The notes beneath the pieces were generated by a model. The model was not told the origin of the DNA and ran no database searches. It saw only the letters and a list, made by a program, of their open reading frames with translations. This document shows, piece by piece, positions 20,989 to 29,748 of a stretch of 64,000 nucleotides of DNA. Positions within the stretch are counted from its first letter, which is position 1, and each line of letters opens with the position of its first letter. The DNA comes from Bacillus subtilis (lineage in GTDB: Bacteria; Bacillota; Bacilli; Bacillales; Bacillaceae_C): positions 1 through 64,000 of the forward strand of contig NZ_VTQV01000007.1 of the NCBI RefSeq assembly GCF_008764245.1, given 5' to 3'. Position numbers and translations under genes: made by a program.

Positions 20989-21004
20989 GCTGCCTGCTTT
21001 TCTT
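20970..21004 (+). terminator. Intrinsic terminator overlapping a stop codon
   Basis: AGCAGACAGC pairs with GCTGCCTGCT (nine of ten), and TTTTCTTG follows. The left arm is inside the end of the coding sequence. Confidence 0.7.
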
Positions 21005-21054
21005 GTGGTTAAGGAAATTATAAAATTTGTCGCTTGTGGATAACTGTTTACGTT

Positions 21055-21340
21055 GCGGTTTGACATCCAGCTCCAGCGCCCAGCGACTAGCAAACTTTCG
21101 GTGCCTTCCTACGATAAGTCAACAACGATTCACCCTTTGGGTTCATCGTGTTTCCTTTATCTCAGGCCAACAGGACGTTGGTCACAAAGGCGTTGCGACG
21201 TACAAGGATGTACTAGTGCAGACGAAGCGACAGGACGTCGCGATTGAGTCTGCCGCCAGGACGGCGCGTATTTAGCCTTTGAACCTTATTCTCCAAGTTT
21301 GTACGTCGCTAAACGGGCGCTTGCGCTTTTGTTCTTAATT
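21055..21340. repeat. Dispersed intergenic repeat, longest contiguous mosaic copy
   Basis: Between two convergent genes lie three modules in order. A CCAGCGCCCAGCGACTAGC block comes first, then a GGTCACAAAGGCGTTGCGAC block running to TGCCGCCAGGACGGCGCG. The tail module with TTTGTACGTCGCT and GCGCTTGCGCTTTTGTTCTT comes last. The same modules recur in other orders at 28.5, 41.2-41.6 and 45.8 kb and at the window start. Short frames through it share peptides with the 41.2 kb copy only because the DNA is repeated. Confidence 0.85.
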
Positions 21341-21859
21341 ATTCATAGAGGAATTTACTTTATCAGCCAATTCTTCCGCTTTTTCTGCGACTTCATCACT
21401 ATTCGCTTGTACCGCTGAGTCGGCTTGGTCGACGCGCTTTTCTAGTTGATCGGCAGTCTGCTCTACATTTTCGTTAACCGTTTCTTTCCAACCGTCTGTC
21501 ATATCTTTCACAGATTCAGCCACTTGCTCTGTTTTATCCTTTACGGCGCCTCGAAGCTTATCCGTTGTTTCTTTCACAGTATCGGCAACATTGCTACTTT
21601 TTTCTGCCGCAACCTGACGTAGTTGATCCGTCTTTTCTTTCGCAGTAGAGGTTAATTCTGATCCTTTTTCCATCACCGTTTCTTTCCATTCACCGGACTT
21701 ATCCTTTAAGGTTTCAACTTGGTTACCAATGTCGCTTCGTAATTCTTTTCCAGACTTTGGTGCCATTAGAAGTGCGGTTGCTGCCCCTACAATACTTCCT
21801 ACTACTACTCCAATCATAAAATTACCGGTTTTATTTGTATCGTTTTGGTTATTTGTCAT
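21335..21859 (-). CDS. ytxH: YtxH family general stress protein
   Basis: The 174-residue protein has one N-terminal membrane segment, FMIGVVVGSIVGAATALLMA, followed by the YtxH signature APKSGKELR. A long amphipathic helical region of Lys/Glu/Thr repeats, predicted coiled coil, makes up the rest. It is membrane anchored with a mostly soluble tail; the biochemical function is unknown. In B. subtilis it belongs to the sigma-B general stress operon ytxGHJ. Here it follows ytxG by about 20 bases with AGGGAGG before its ATG. YtxJ is not present downstream; a repeat element is found instead. Confidence 0.9.
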   Translation of the reverse strand: MTNNQNDTNKTGNFMIGVVVGSIVGAATALLMAPKSGKELRSDIGNQVETLKDKSGEWKETVMEKGSELTSTAKEKTDQLRQVAAEKSSNVADTVKETTDKLRGAVKDKTEQVAESVKDMTDGWKETVNENVEQTADQLEKRVDQADSAVQANSDEVAEKAEELADKVNSSMNN

Positions 21860-21880
21860 TTTAATCTTCCTCCCTATTTT

Positions 21881-22369
21881 TTAATGACTTCGCTCCCATT
21901 TCGGAGCAGGGATCGCTTTTTGAGAAGTCGATCTTTGTTTTCGTGAAGACCTATGTTTACCTTTCTCACCAAACCATTTATCTTTTATTTCTTTAAAAGC
22001 TGCTCCCCATTGTACCACTTGGGCAATTTTCTCTTGATTTCGATTCATTGATGATGAAATCGAGGTAGTGACTTTTCTCAGAGAATGGTTTAACTCTTGG
22101 ACCGTTCCCCCTACATCCTGTACTGCATTTACGACGGTATCCAACCTCTCTACTTTGCCCTGAATGTCTTCCGCAAGGCTGTTTGTCTTATGTAGCAACA
22201 TTGTTGTCTCACTTGTTACACCTTCAAGTTGTTTGTTTAGACTGTCTAATGTGTGTGTTACACTTGCCATCGTACCCTTCAATTCGTTCATTGTTCTCAT
22301 CAAACTGATTACAAGGATAACAAAGGCGATCGCAATCACAGCTACACTTAAATATAAAATGATTATCAC
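21881..22369 (-). CDS. ytxG: YtxG family general stress protein (DUF948)
   Basis: The 162-residue protein has one N-terminal membrane segment (residues 2-22) followed by a long helical, probably coiled-coil region typical of DUF948, ending in a basic tail. The start is GTG at 22369 with GGAGGT nine bases upstream. It is the first gene of ytxGH and sits just behind a near-consensus sigma-B promoter. Function beyond stress induction is unknown. Confidence 0.9.
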   Translation of the reverse strand: MIIILYLSVAVIAIAFVILVISLMRTMNELKGTMASVTHTLDSLNKQLEGVTSETTMLLHKTNSLAEDIQGKVERLDTVVNAVQDVGGTVQELNHSLRKVTTSISSSMNRNQEKIAQVVQWGAAFKEIKDKWFGEKGKHRSSRKQRSTSQKAIPAPKWERSH

Positions 22370-22396
22370 GCGTCCAACACCTCCATGTACATTTGA

Positions 22397-22421
22397 ATAC
22401 CCTTTGATGCGAAATTCAAAC
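22397..22421 (-). promoter_or_regulatory. Sigma-B-type promoter of ytxGH
   Basis: On the minus strand GTTTGA (22421-22416) and GGGTAT (22402-22397) are spaced by 13 bases. The sigma-B consensus is GTTTAA-N12-15-GGGTAT, so eleven of twelve bases agree. It lies 28 bases before the ytxG start and matches the known sigma-B control of this operon in B. subtilis. Confidence 0.8.
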
Positions 22422-22542
22422 TTCTTTCCAACTAAATCTTCGTCATAAATAGATAAAATTCCTGCCGTTTCATTAAATTTGTGAAAATGGTCATATTTTG
22501 TTTAATTTATGTTATTTTAACTCAATCTATTCAGTTAAATAA

Positions 22543-22569
22543 AAAACCTGGAAAATCGCTCCAGGTTTT
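22543..22569 (-). terminator. murC terminator
   Basis: AAAACCTGG and CCAGGTTTT form a perfect nine-bp stem with a nine-base loop. On the minus strand it is followed by a T-rich run, just past the murC stop. Confidence 0.8.
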
Positions 22570-22586
22570 AATTGTAAACAGACAAC

Positions 22587-23906
22587 TTATTGGGCTTTTT
22601 TCAATTGTTTTGCTAAGAAATTCTCATATTCCAATTGAAACTTTTGAATATCTCCAGCGCCCATAAACAATATCACGGCTTGATCATAAAAACGAAGTGG
22701 GGAGGTATCTTCCTCATCAAGGATTTCTGCCCCGTTGATTTGCGTTCGTAAATCCTCAATGGTCAGTTTCCCATGATTTTCACGAGCAGAACCGAAAATA
22801 TCACATAAATAAACTTTATCTGCTTCACTTAAGCTTTCAGCAAATTCTTGTAAAAAGGTTTGTGTCCTTGTAAAAGTATGTGGTTGAAATACAGCGACAA
22901 CAGACTTCTCAGGATATTTTTGCCGTGCAGCTCGAACCGTCGCGCTTATTTCTGCTGGGTGATGGGCGTAGTCATCCACCAAAACCTGATTCCCTACCTT
23001 TTTCTCTGTAAACCGTCTTTTAACCCCTTTGAAAGCTTTGAATTGTTCCTTCAAAATATTGACATCAATATCCTCGTATTGACATAAAGCAATAACAGAT
23101 AGGGCATTTAATACATTATGTTCACCGTACAAAGGAATTTCAAAATTTGCATAAAAATTGTTTCTTACATAAACATCAAAGGATGTGCCGTTCGATGACG
23201 TCTGTACATTGCGAGCTTGAAAATCATTTTCTTCTCTAAAACCATAATATAAGACAGGTGCTTTCGCTTGGATCTTTTGTAAGTAATCGTCATCCCCATA
23301 AGCAATAATCGCTTTGTTCACTTGCATAGCCATTTCTTGGAATGCTGAGAATACATCGTCTATATTCGTGAAATAGTCTGGATGATCGAAATCAATATTG
23401 GTCATAATCGCATAATCCGGATGATAGGCTAGAAAATGTCTGCGATATTCGCATGCCTCGAACACAAAATATTCTGCTTCCTTCACCCCAGATCCTGTTC
23501 CATCCCCAATCAAAAACGAAGTTGGTTTAGCACCCCCCATCACATGGGCCATCAATCCCGTTGTCGATGTTTTTCCATGTGAACCGGTCACCGCAATACT
23601 TGTAAACTTTTCTAAAAATTCCCCTAAAAACGCATGATAGCGAATCACAGGGATTCCTAACCTTTCCGCTTCTTCGATTTCTTCATGCGTGTCCGGAAAA
23701 GCATTTCCTGCAATCACTCTCATCCCCGGTTTAATATTTTTACGACTAAAGGGTAAAATAGTAATATTTGATTTTTCCAAAGATGCTTGAGTAAAGAAAT
23801 ACTTCTCCACATCTGAACCCTGTACATGATATCCCTTATCATGAAGGATTTGTGCGAGTGCGCTCATACCTGAGCCTTTAATACCTACAAAATGGTATAT
23901 CGTCAT
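22587..23906 (-). CDS. murC: UDP-N-acetylmuramate--L-alanine ligase
   Basis: The 439-residue Mur ligase adds L-alanine to UDP-MurNAc in the cytoplasm. The N-terminal nucleotide-binding loop is [11 protein letters not shown], the ATP-binding loop is [10 protein letters not shown] near residue 109, and [10 protein letters not shown] marks the C-terminal domain. The start has GGAGG nine bases upstream. It lies between sftA and ytxG as in B. subtilis, is followed by its own terminator, and appears monocistronic. Confidence 0.96.
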   Translation of the reverse strand: MTIYHFVGIKGSGMSALAQILHDKGYHVQGSDVEKYFFTQASLEKSNITILPFSRKNIKPGMRVIAGNAFPDTHEEIEEAERLGIPVIRYHAFLGEFLEKFTSIAVTGSHGKTSTTGLMAHVMGGAKPTSFLIGDGTGSGVKEAEYFVFEACEYRRHFLAYHPDYAIMTNIDFDHPDYFTNIDDVFSAFQEMAMQVNKAIIAYGDDDYLQKIQAKAPVLYYGFREENDFQARNVQTSSNGTSFDVYVRNNFYANFEIPLYGEHNVLNALSVIALCQYEDIDVNILKEQFKAFKGVKRRFTEKKVGNQVLVDDYAHHPAEISATVRAARQKYPEKSVVAVFQPHTFTRTQTFLQEFAESLSEADKVYLCDIFGSARENHGKLTIEDLRTQINGAEILDEEDTSPLRFYDQAVILFMGAGDIQKFQLEYENFLAKQLKKAQ

Positions 23907-24175
23907 TTTAGAACCTCCAACATACGTATCTCTATTCTTATCATATGAACTAAAACCTAAATTGGCTAAAATCTTTCACGCTCTTCTCAATTAGCCAATT
24001 AGACAAACAACAAATTTCCCGTTTTATTTACTTATTATTATCCAACTGTTCATTAGGTTGTATGTAAAAAACCGTCATGAATTTCATTTCCATTCCAACA
24101 TTATAACATTATTCATTGTAGATGACTATCACAACAAAAATCCACGTATCCCTATATAAGAGGATGTTCAAAAAG

Positions 24176-26668
24176 CTATGAGATAGATTCTTGCAAGGAT
24201 TCCAATTCACTCTCTGTTATTAAAACATCTCGAGGTTTACTGCCCTTCGCCCCTGAAATCACACCTTGCTGTTCCATCATATCAATCAATCTTGCTGCTC
24301 GATTATAGCCGATCCGAAATTGCCGCTGAATCATAGAAGTTGAAGCACTACCTTGTTTGACCACGAACTCACAAGATTCAAGATATAATTCATCTTCTTC
24401 ATCTTGAGTTTGTGTTTTCTTTAATAATTCCTCCTGCTCAAAAAGATAATCGGGATCACCTTGTGAACGAACATGTTCAATCACACGATCGATTTCTCCA
24501 TCAGATACAAAAGTCCCTTGGAGTCGAACTGGCTTAGACGAGCCACTTCCTAAAAATAACATATCCCCACGGCCAAGTAATTTTTCAGCACCACTAATAT
24601 CAATAATGGTTCTTGAATCGACTTGGGATGAAACAGAAAAGGCAATTCTTGTTGGTACATTTGCTTTGATCAGTCCGGTAATCACATCGACAGATGGTCT
24701 CTGTGTCGCAATAATTAAATGGATTCCACAAGCTCTCGCCTTTTGAGCGATTCGGCAAATCGATTCTTCTACATCATGTGGCGCCATCATCATTAAATCT
24801 GCAAGTTCGTCAATAATAATGACGATATAAGGTAACTTTTCATTAAAGCGACGATTTTCTTCAGCCAATTCATTAAAACGGCCGATATTACGAACAGAAG
24901 TATGAGCAAATAATTCATATCTTCGCTCCATTTCCTCGACAGCCCATTTAAGAGAAGCTGTAGCGGCCTTAACATCTGTAATAACTGGACTGACTAAATG
25001 CGGAATATGGTTATATGGTGCCAATTCAACCATTTTCGGATCGATTAGAAGCAATTTTAGTTCATCGGGTCTTGCTTTATACAACAAACTAACCAAAATC
25101 GAGTTGATACAAACACTTTTACCTGAACCTGTGGCACCTGCAATTAAGCCATGTGGCATTTTTTGTAAATCCGTGACAATCGAATTCCCTGAAATGTCTA
25201 ACCCAAGTGCAGCAGTCAAGGGCGATTCAGATTCTAAAAAGATAGGATCACCAATGATTTCACTTAATTGCACCGGCCTACTATCTTGGTTGGGGATCTC
25301 GATTCCAATCGATCTTTTCCCTGGGATTGGCGCCTCCATACGAATATCCCGCGCCGCCATACTTAGCTTAATGTCATCACTGAGATTTGTGATTTTATTT
25401 ACTTTTACACCCCGTTCAGGTTGGACTTCAAATCTTGTCACAGAGGGGCCTTGGCTGACTTGAACGACTTGTGCTTGAACATTAAAATTCGCGAGTGTTT
25501 CATTTAACAAATCCTTCTGTTCCTCAAGCCATTTCCCATTGTCCGCCTTTGTTACAGGTGGATGGAGGAGAGATAAATCAGGGTAATCATAGGTTTCTTG
25601 ATATTTTCTCTGTTCATCCTCTGGCAAAATAGGAGACCTTTGGATGGTGTCTCTCTCCTTTGAATGATCCACTGTTTCTATTTGACGGTCTTCCACATCT
25701 CCCCTCACATCCTGCGACGAAGATTGTTCCTTTGGCTCGCTTTCTTTTTCATTTAATGGCTGCTCCATCTTCTTTGCTTGTCTTTCCTGCCAATTTTTCC
25801 GGTCATTTTTTAACATAAGTACATTAAACGGCATAGCAGCACGAGCCTTTTCTTTCCTAAAAGATGGTCTACTCGGCTCCTCTTCAGAACGATTTGGTCC
25901 CTGTTCATCTGACGCTTGTTTCTGTCGCTCTGGTTCGATAGTCTCTTCTAGCTTTTCATCCTCTACCTTTTCAAAAATTTTCTCCTCGATAGGATCTTCT
26001 TCGATATAGATCTCCGAAGCTTCTATCTCTCCTACAGAATCCTCTTCTACTTGGTGCTGTACAGGCTCTAGGACTTCGAACCCTTCTTGTTTATCCTTTG
26101 TTGCCTTCTCTTTATCCTCCACTTGTGGTTCTGTTTCAGGATATAAAAATGTTAATGGGATTACTTTTTCCTTCTCCTCTGTATCAAAAAACTTTTCCGC
26201 TTTTATTTTATTTTCGGTTGGTTTCTTTAAAAAAGAATCCTGTAACTCATATTCCGTACTACTTTTTTCAGGTCGTTGATAACCAAAAATGGGTGATGGT
26301 ATATGAGTTGGACGAAAAGGTTGTTTTAATTGACTTTCCACTTTTTTATTTTTCTTGTCTTCTACTTTCTCCCGACTGATTTTCTTCTTTGGAACTTCTT
26401 TTTCTGTCTCCGTCACAAAGGGCTTTTCATATTTTCGATCATTTCGATTTCTTTGTTCACTTTTTGGAGTTCCTTTGTTAGGAGGAACTTGTTTGTCAGA
26501 TGGGTCTTGCATTAATGGAAAACGAAAATTACCTTTCGGATATTGATAAGTCATCCTTGTCTCCATTGTGGATGGGGAATGACTCTTATTGTCCATTTTT
26601 CTAGGTTGTTCTTGTTCATCGATCTCTTCAGTCATAAATTTTGAAATAAATCTTTTAAGCCAGGACAT
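24176..26668 (-). CDS. sftA: DNA translocase SftA (soluble FtsK/SpoIIIE family)
   Basis: The 830-residue protein has no transmembrane segments. Residues 1-370 are a long charged linker rich in Glu, Lys and Pro. The RecA-like motor follows, with Walker A GATGSGKS near residue 512 and Walker B IIIDELADLMM near 620. A winged-helix gamma domain at the C-terminus should read polar DNA motifs. In B. subtilis SftA moves chromosome DNA away from the closing septum and associates with FtsZ. The N-terminal MSWLKRFISKF and the place next to murC and the ytp genes fit. It is shorter than the B. subtilis protein, probably because of the linker. Confidence 0.93.
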   Translation of the reverse strand: MSWLKRFISKFMTEEIDEQEQPRKMDNKSHSPSTMETRMTYQYPKGNFRFPLMQDPSDKQVPPNKGTPKSEQRNRNDRKYEKPFVTETEKEVPKKKISREKVEDKKNKKVESQLKQPFRPTHIPSPIFGYQRPEKSSTEYELQDSFLKKPTENKIKAEKFFDTEEKEKVIPLTFLYPETEPQVEDKEKATKDKQEGFEVLEPVQHQVEEDSVGEIEASEIYIEEDPIEEKIFEKVEDEKLEETIEPERQKQASDEQGPNRSEEEPSRPSFRKEKARAAMPFNVLMLKNDRKNWQERQAKKMEQPLNEKESEPKEQSSSQDVRGDVEDRQIETVDHSKERDTIQRSPILPEDEQRKYQETYDYPDLSLLHPPVTKADNGKWLEEQKDLLNETLANFNVQAQVVQVSQGPSVTRFEVQPERGVKVNKITNLSDDIKLSMAARDIRMEAPIPGKRSIGIEIPNQDSRPVQLSEIIGDPIFLESESPLTAALGLDISGNSIVTDLQKMPHGLIAGATGSGKSVCINSILVSLLYKARPDELKLLLIDPKMVELAPYNHIPHLVSPVITDVKAATASLKWAVEEMERRYELFAHTSVRNIGRFNELAEENRRFNEKLPYIVIIIDELADLMMMAPHDVEESICRIAQKARACGIHLIIATQRPSVDVITGLIKANVPTRIAFSVSSQVDSRTIIDISGAEKLLGRGDMLFLGSGSSKPVRLQGTFVSDGEIDRVIEHVRSQGDPDYLFEQEELLKKTQTQDEEDELYLESCEFVVKQGSASTSMIQRQFRIGYNRAARLIDMMEQQGVISGAKGSKPRDVLITESELESLQESIS

Positions 26669-26778
26669 CCTATCCCTCTTTCACTGTCATTATAAGAAAA
26701 GCGTAAGCGCGGAGCTGATATAGCCAATTTCTTTCTTATTTTAAAAAAATCTGCCTGTTCCATTATAACAAATCTCAC

Positions 26779-26809
26779 GCATAAAAATTGAGGAAAAAGG
26801 AACATTATA
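26779..26809 (+). promoter_or_regulatory. Possible sporulation (sigma-G/F-like) promoter
   Basis: GCATA at 26779 and CATTATA at 26803 resemble the -35 and -10 elements of forespore promoters. The spacing, 19 bases, is slightly long. They precede a YhcN-like forespore lipoprotein gene. Confidence 0.35.
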
Positions 26810-26839
26810 AAAGAATCACATTAATAAGGAGGTTTTCAA

Positions 26840-27457
26840 GTGAAGATTGTCAAATCAATTGCCGTTGCCGGTATCGCTTCGATGATGCTTATGGGCTGTG
26901 GAGCAAATAATAACGATAAAGATCGGGTCGCAGATAATAATAACGGTCCTCTTGATGTTAATTATGATACGCGCAATACACGTGATTGGGATAACACAAG
27001 AAATAATCTAACCGATAGAAATAATGGGACCCAAGATGGATTTGGCGCAACAAATGTTAGAGATAACCGCGATCATGTTGGCAATAATGACGGAAATGAT
27101 AACAACATGAATAATGATGATCGCCGTGTTGATGTGGCAGATGACATCGCTGATCAAGTAGCAGACTTGAAAGAGGTCGATCGTGCTTATGTCCTAACAA
27201 CAGGAAATAATGCGTATGTGGCCGTGAAATTAGCGGATGATCAAAATGACAATTTAAGTAATGATGTGAAAAACAAAATTGCTGACCAAGCTCGAAAAGC
27301 AGATCGCAATCTAGATAATGTATTTGTTTCCGAAAACCCAGATTTCTTCGGACAAATGCGTGGATACCGTGATGAACTTAATAACGGTAACCCAGTTAGT
27401 GGTTTCTTTGATCAATTTACTGATACCGTACAACGCGTTTTTCCATCGTCAAGATAG
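26840..27457 (+). CDS. YhcN/YlaJ family sporulation lipoprotein
   Basis: The 205-residue lipoprotein has a short signal ending LMGC (Cys20). A low-complexity Asn/Asp/Arg-rich region follows at about residues 23-95, then the conserved YhcN/YlaJ domain (VADDIADQVADLKEVDRAYVL, AYVAVKL) to about residue 170. Relatives in B. subtilis are made in the forespore and found in spore membranes. The GTG start has AAGGAGG at ideal distance. It is monocistronic, with a possible forespore promoter and a hairpin terminator. Which paralogue it is (YhcN, YlaJ or CoxA) cannot be decided. Confidence 0.85.
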   Translation: MKIVKSIAVAGIASMMLMGCGANNNDKDRVADNNNGPLDVNYDTRNTRDWDNTRNNLTDRNNGTQDGFGATNVRDNRDHVGNNDGNDNNMNNDDRRVDVADDIADQVADLKEVDRAYVLTTGNNAYVAVKLADDQNDNLSNDVKNKIADQARKADRNLDNVFVSENPDFFGQMRGYRDELNNGNPVSGFFDQFTDTVQRVFPSSR

Positions 27458-27463
27458 AACAAT

Positions 27464-27507
27464 AGCCGACTATGCAATTTTATGATTGCAATGGTCGGCT
27501 GTTTTAT
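27464..27507 (+). terminator. Terminator after the YhcN-like gene
   Basis: AGCCGAC pairs with GTCGGCT, extended by an inner ATGCAAT/ATTGCAAT stem, followed by GTTTTATTT. Confidence 0.75.
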
Positions 27508-28353
27508 TTATGAATGTTTTTCCGGCAATTGAATGACAATTCCCTGTACCACACGAATGTTTTCGTCTTCTCGCTCTTCTTCTTTTCCCCAACGTACAAT
27601 CAAAAAGAAAAGAGCTGTTCCGTACCCGAGTAATTGTAGAAACTTTAATGTAGCCCCAGCGAGTTGTTGATCGACAATGCCATTTATGTTAGAAAAGAGT
27701 TGATATTGGGCTGGATCGTAGACCATGTAATGAGCGTGTGACATGCTAAGAATTAAGAAAATCCCCAATGGCATTAGTAAAAGAGAATTTAGAAATACGT
27801 AAGCAACCCGTACAAAATAAGAATAGCTCCCTACGCTTTTCACCGGGGTGATAATCGTCCACCACATAAGCAAGGCCGCCACCGCTAAAAGGAATTGAAG
27901 GATCCATGATAATATACTATGCCTATGAATTTCATTAAAAAAGACCGGAAGCAAATAAAATGTTAAAAGCCCATTAAAAATCAAAGCGGCCATCCAAGGG
28001 TGGGCAAATAGTTGCATCCCTTTCCGAAGTCGGTAGCCCCAGAAAAGCTTCTGTAATAAAGGAGTGGGTAAACTTAAAACAAATAAAGGAATCACTCCAA
28101 AATACATAACAGCAAGCTCTAACACATGTGCAGTAAATAAAAAATCTTTTCCAATTATTCTTATTGGACTACCTTTGACTATATACAAAAGGCCAATACA
28201 AGCAAAATAACAGAATAAATGTCTTTTCGTTACATTTTTCCGAACAGATCTTATAGCTTTTTTATATAACCATGTCAAAAGAATGAGAAGCATAAGCAAG
28301 ACTGGGTTCCATAATTCATACCACGAATATAGGGAATAAAGTTCCGTAAACAA
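27508..28353 (-). CDS. CtaG-type (caa3) cytochrome c oxidase assembly membrane protein
   Basis: The product, about 281 residues, is a polytopic membrane protein with around seven hydrophobic segments. The pattern fits the caa3-type CtaG family, including WNPVLLMLL near the N-terminus, a HVLELAVMYFGVIPLFVL segment and SMSHAHY. The family is needed for activity of cytochrome caa3 oxidase in B. subtilis. The frame extends to 28467, but a TTG at 28353 preceded by GAAGGAG gives the usual N-terminus starting FTELYSLYSWYELW. It is not next to cta genes here and may be a second copy. Confidence 0.75.
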   Translation of the reverse strand: MFTELYSLYSWYELWNPVLLMLLILLTWLYKKAIRSVRKNVTKRHLFCYFACIGLLYIVKGSPIRIIGKDFLFTAHVLELAVMYFGVIPLFVLSLPTPLLQKLFWGYRLRKGMQLFAHPWMAALIFNGLLTFYLLPVFFNEIHRHSILSWILQFLLAVAALLMWWTIITPVKSVGSYSYFVRVAYVFLNSLLLMPLGIFLILSMSHAHYMVYDPAQYQLFSNINGIVDQQLAGATLKFLQLLGYGTALFFLIVRWGKEEEREDENIRVVQGIVIQLPEKHS

Positions 28354-28511
28354 GTTATTCGCTCCTTCGCCTAATGCTATTGGGTATGTTATTATATTTT
28401 TCCAAGGTGTTAACCTTATTCTAACACAAAAAATGGAAATCGCCTTTCCTTTCAAATACATACCCAACGATATCGGCGATGCTAGAGGCTAAATGGAGTC
28501 TAAGGATCAAA

Positions 28512-28608
28512 GGCTAAATACGCGCCGTCCTGGCGGCAGACTCAATCGCGACGTCCTGTCGCTTCGTCTGCACTAGTACATCCTTGTACGTCGCAACGCC
28601 TTTGTGAC
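28512..28608 (-). repeat. Dispersed intergenic repeat, inverted copy
   Basis: The reverse complement of the GGTCACAAAGGCGTTGCGAC ... TGCCGCCAGGACGGCGCG module lies here, nearly identical to 21178-21270 and 41247-41334. The homology continues about 20 bases to the right, into the 3' end of the small gene at 28609-28776. Confidence 0.85.
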
Positions 28609-28776
28609 CTACTCCCTGTAGGCCTGATTTTTGCCTAGGACAACGATCAGAAAGGTTGCGATCGGTCCTAATAAAAGGGAAAGTAAAAACCAGCCTAATC
28701 CACTTCTATTTTTCCCTTGTGCTAACCCTGCATTAATTAACGCTAGTGTTCCCCAGCCAACGAAATAGCCTTCCAT
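28609..28776 (-). CDS. Small hydrophobic membrane protein, 55 residues
   Basis: This short ORF starts at an ATG behind AAAGGAG and reads MEGYFVGWGTLALINAGLAQ, then a charged GKNRSG turn, then one clear membrane segment GWFLLSLLLGPIATFLIVVL. The GxGWFLLSLLLGP pattern is common in tiny Bacilli membrane proteins of unknown function. The last five codons and the TAG stop fall in the start of a dispersed repeat, whose other copies read AGGCCNNCAGGANGTTGGTCAC. Insertion of the repeat has therefore probably replaced the original C-terminus. Confidence 0.65.
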   Translation of the reverse strand: MEGYFVGWGTLALINAGLAQGKNRSGLGWFLLSLLLGPIATFLIVVLGKNQAYRE

Positions 28777-28884
28777 ACGATTCGCTCCTTTTTCAAAAGA
28801 AATTCCTTATTTACAGATACGAATGAAAGGATAAAAAAGATTCAAACAATACCTCTCATTTTCTTTTCCACCTATTGCCTCGGT

Positions 28885-29373
28885 TCAGCATGATAAGGCT
28901 GACTCCATAATCGCCTGATACGTTTTATTCCACCCCTTAAAATAGTCAGCTACCTTTCCGGGATCAATCAACATTCTTCTATTCGATTCATATTTTCCCG
29001 CAAATGGAAGAAGCTCCGTTAGATCAATTCGATAAAAAACTTGATAGCCGATTAAAGGATAAGGACTTTTTTCATTCCATTGATCATTTTCTGAGTGATT
29101 GACCTCAATCACGCCAAGCAGCGTACACAATCCCTTCACATACGCTTCTTCCATCACTTCACGCATCACACATTCTTCGGGGGTTTCCCCTACTTCTATA
29201 TGCCCACCCGGAAAATCCCAGCCCCTATCTTCCAGATCCACCATAAGGAGTTGATCATGATCGAAGCAAAAGGCGTGAACACTTGTAATTAACTTTCTTT
29301 CTGGAAGTTCAGTAGTAGGAAGCCAGGTAAGTTTTACTCTTCCTCCCCAATCTACGTAGGAAACTGTCATCAT
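28885..29373 (-). CDS. Nudix hydrolase
   Basis: The 162-residue protein contains a complete Nudix box, GHIEVGETPEECVMREVMEE, near residues 55-77. The family hydrolyses nucleoside diphosphates linked to another group; the substrate is not predictable here. The start ATG at 29373 (or 29370) follows AGGAAG. A degraded frame lies upstream on the same strand. It is not closely similar to the B. subtilis Nudix proteins I can recall, such as YtkD. Confidence 0.85.
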   Translation of the reverse strand: MMTVSYVDWGGRVKLTWLPTTELPERKLITSVHAFCFDHDQLLMVDLEDRGWDFPGGHIEVGETPEECVMREVMEEAYVKGLCTLLGVIEVNHSENDQWNEKSPYPLIGYQVFYRIDLTELLPFAGKYESNRRMLIDPGKVADYFKGWNKTYQAIMESALSC

Positions 29374-29385
29374 CTTTCTTCCTTT

Positions 29386-29627
29386 CTATTCCCCCAAAAA
29401 GGGGTTATTCACCGTCACAAAGTGCTTCAGCAAAATCAAGAATCGTTCAATCACTTCTTTTTTCCAATATAGAATTAAATGTAAAAACCTCGTCTTGAAT
29501 GGTATGTAATGCGCCTGATCCCCATAATATTTTTCGATATATAAAATCCGTATGAATCTATGAATATTTTAGCATATTGATTTCTTGGATTGATTTCACA
29601 AGCAAGAATGGAAGACATCCTTTTCAT
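29386..29627 (-). pseudogene. Frameshifted small gene remnant, unknown family
   Basis: An ATG at 29627 behind AAGGAGAG opens a 50-codon frame starting MKRMSSILACEINPRNQY, which stops at 29475. From 29568 to 29386 a second minus-strand frame of 60 codons, without any start, runs through KYYGDQAHYIPFKTRF and KKEVIERFLILLKHF and looks protein-like. Joining them needs one frameshift near 29530-29560. I do not recognise the family. The reading is tentative; two unrelated short frames are the alternative. Confidence 0.35.
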
Positions 29628-29748
29628 TTTCTCTCCTTAATTTTACTAATATTGAAAATGTTAACATACTGTAATTGAATTATTGTAGCAATAAATTGAA
29701 ATTTAGCCTATGATGGAAATATAAGGAAATTTATAGGAGTGATGATAA

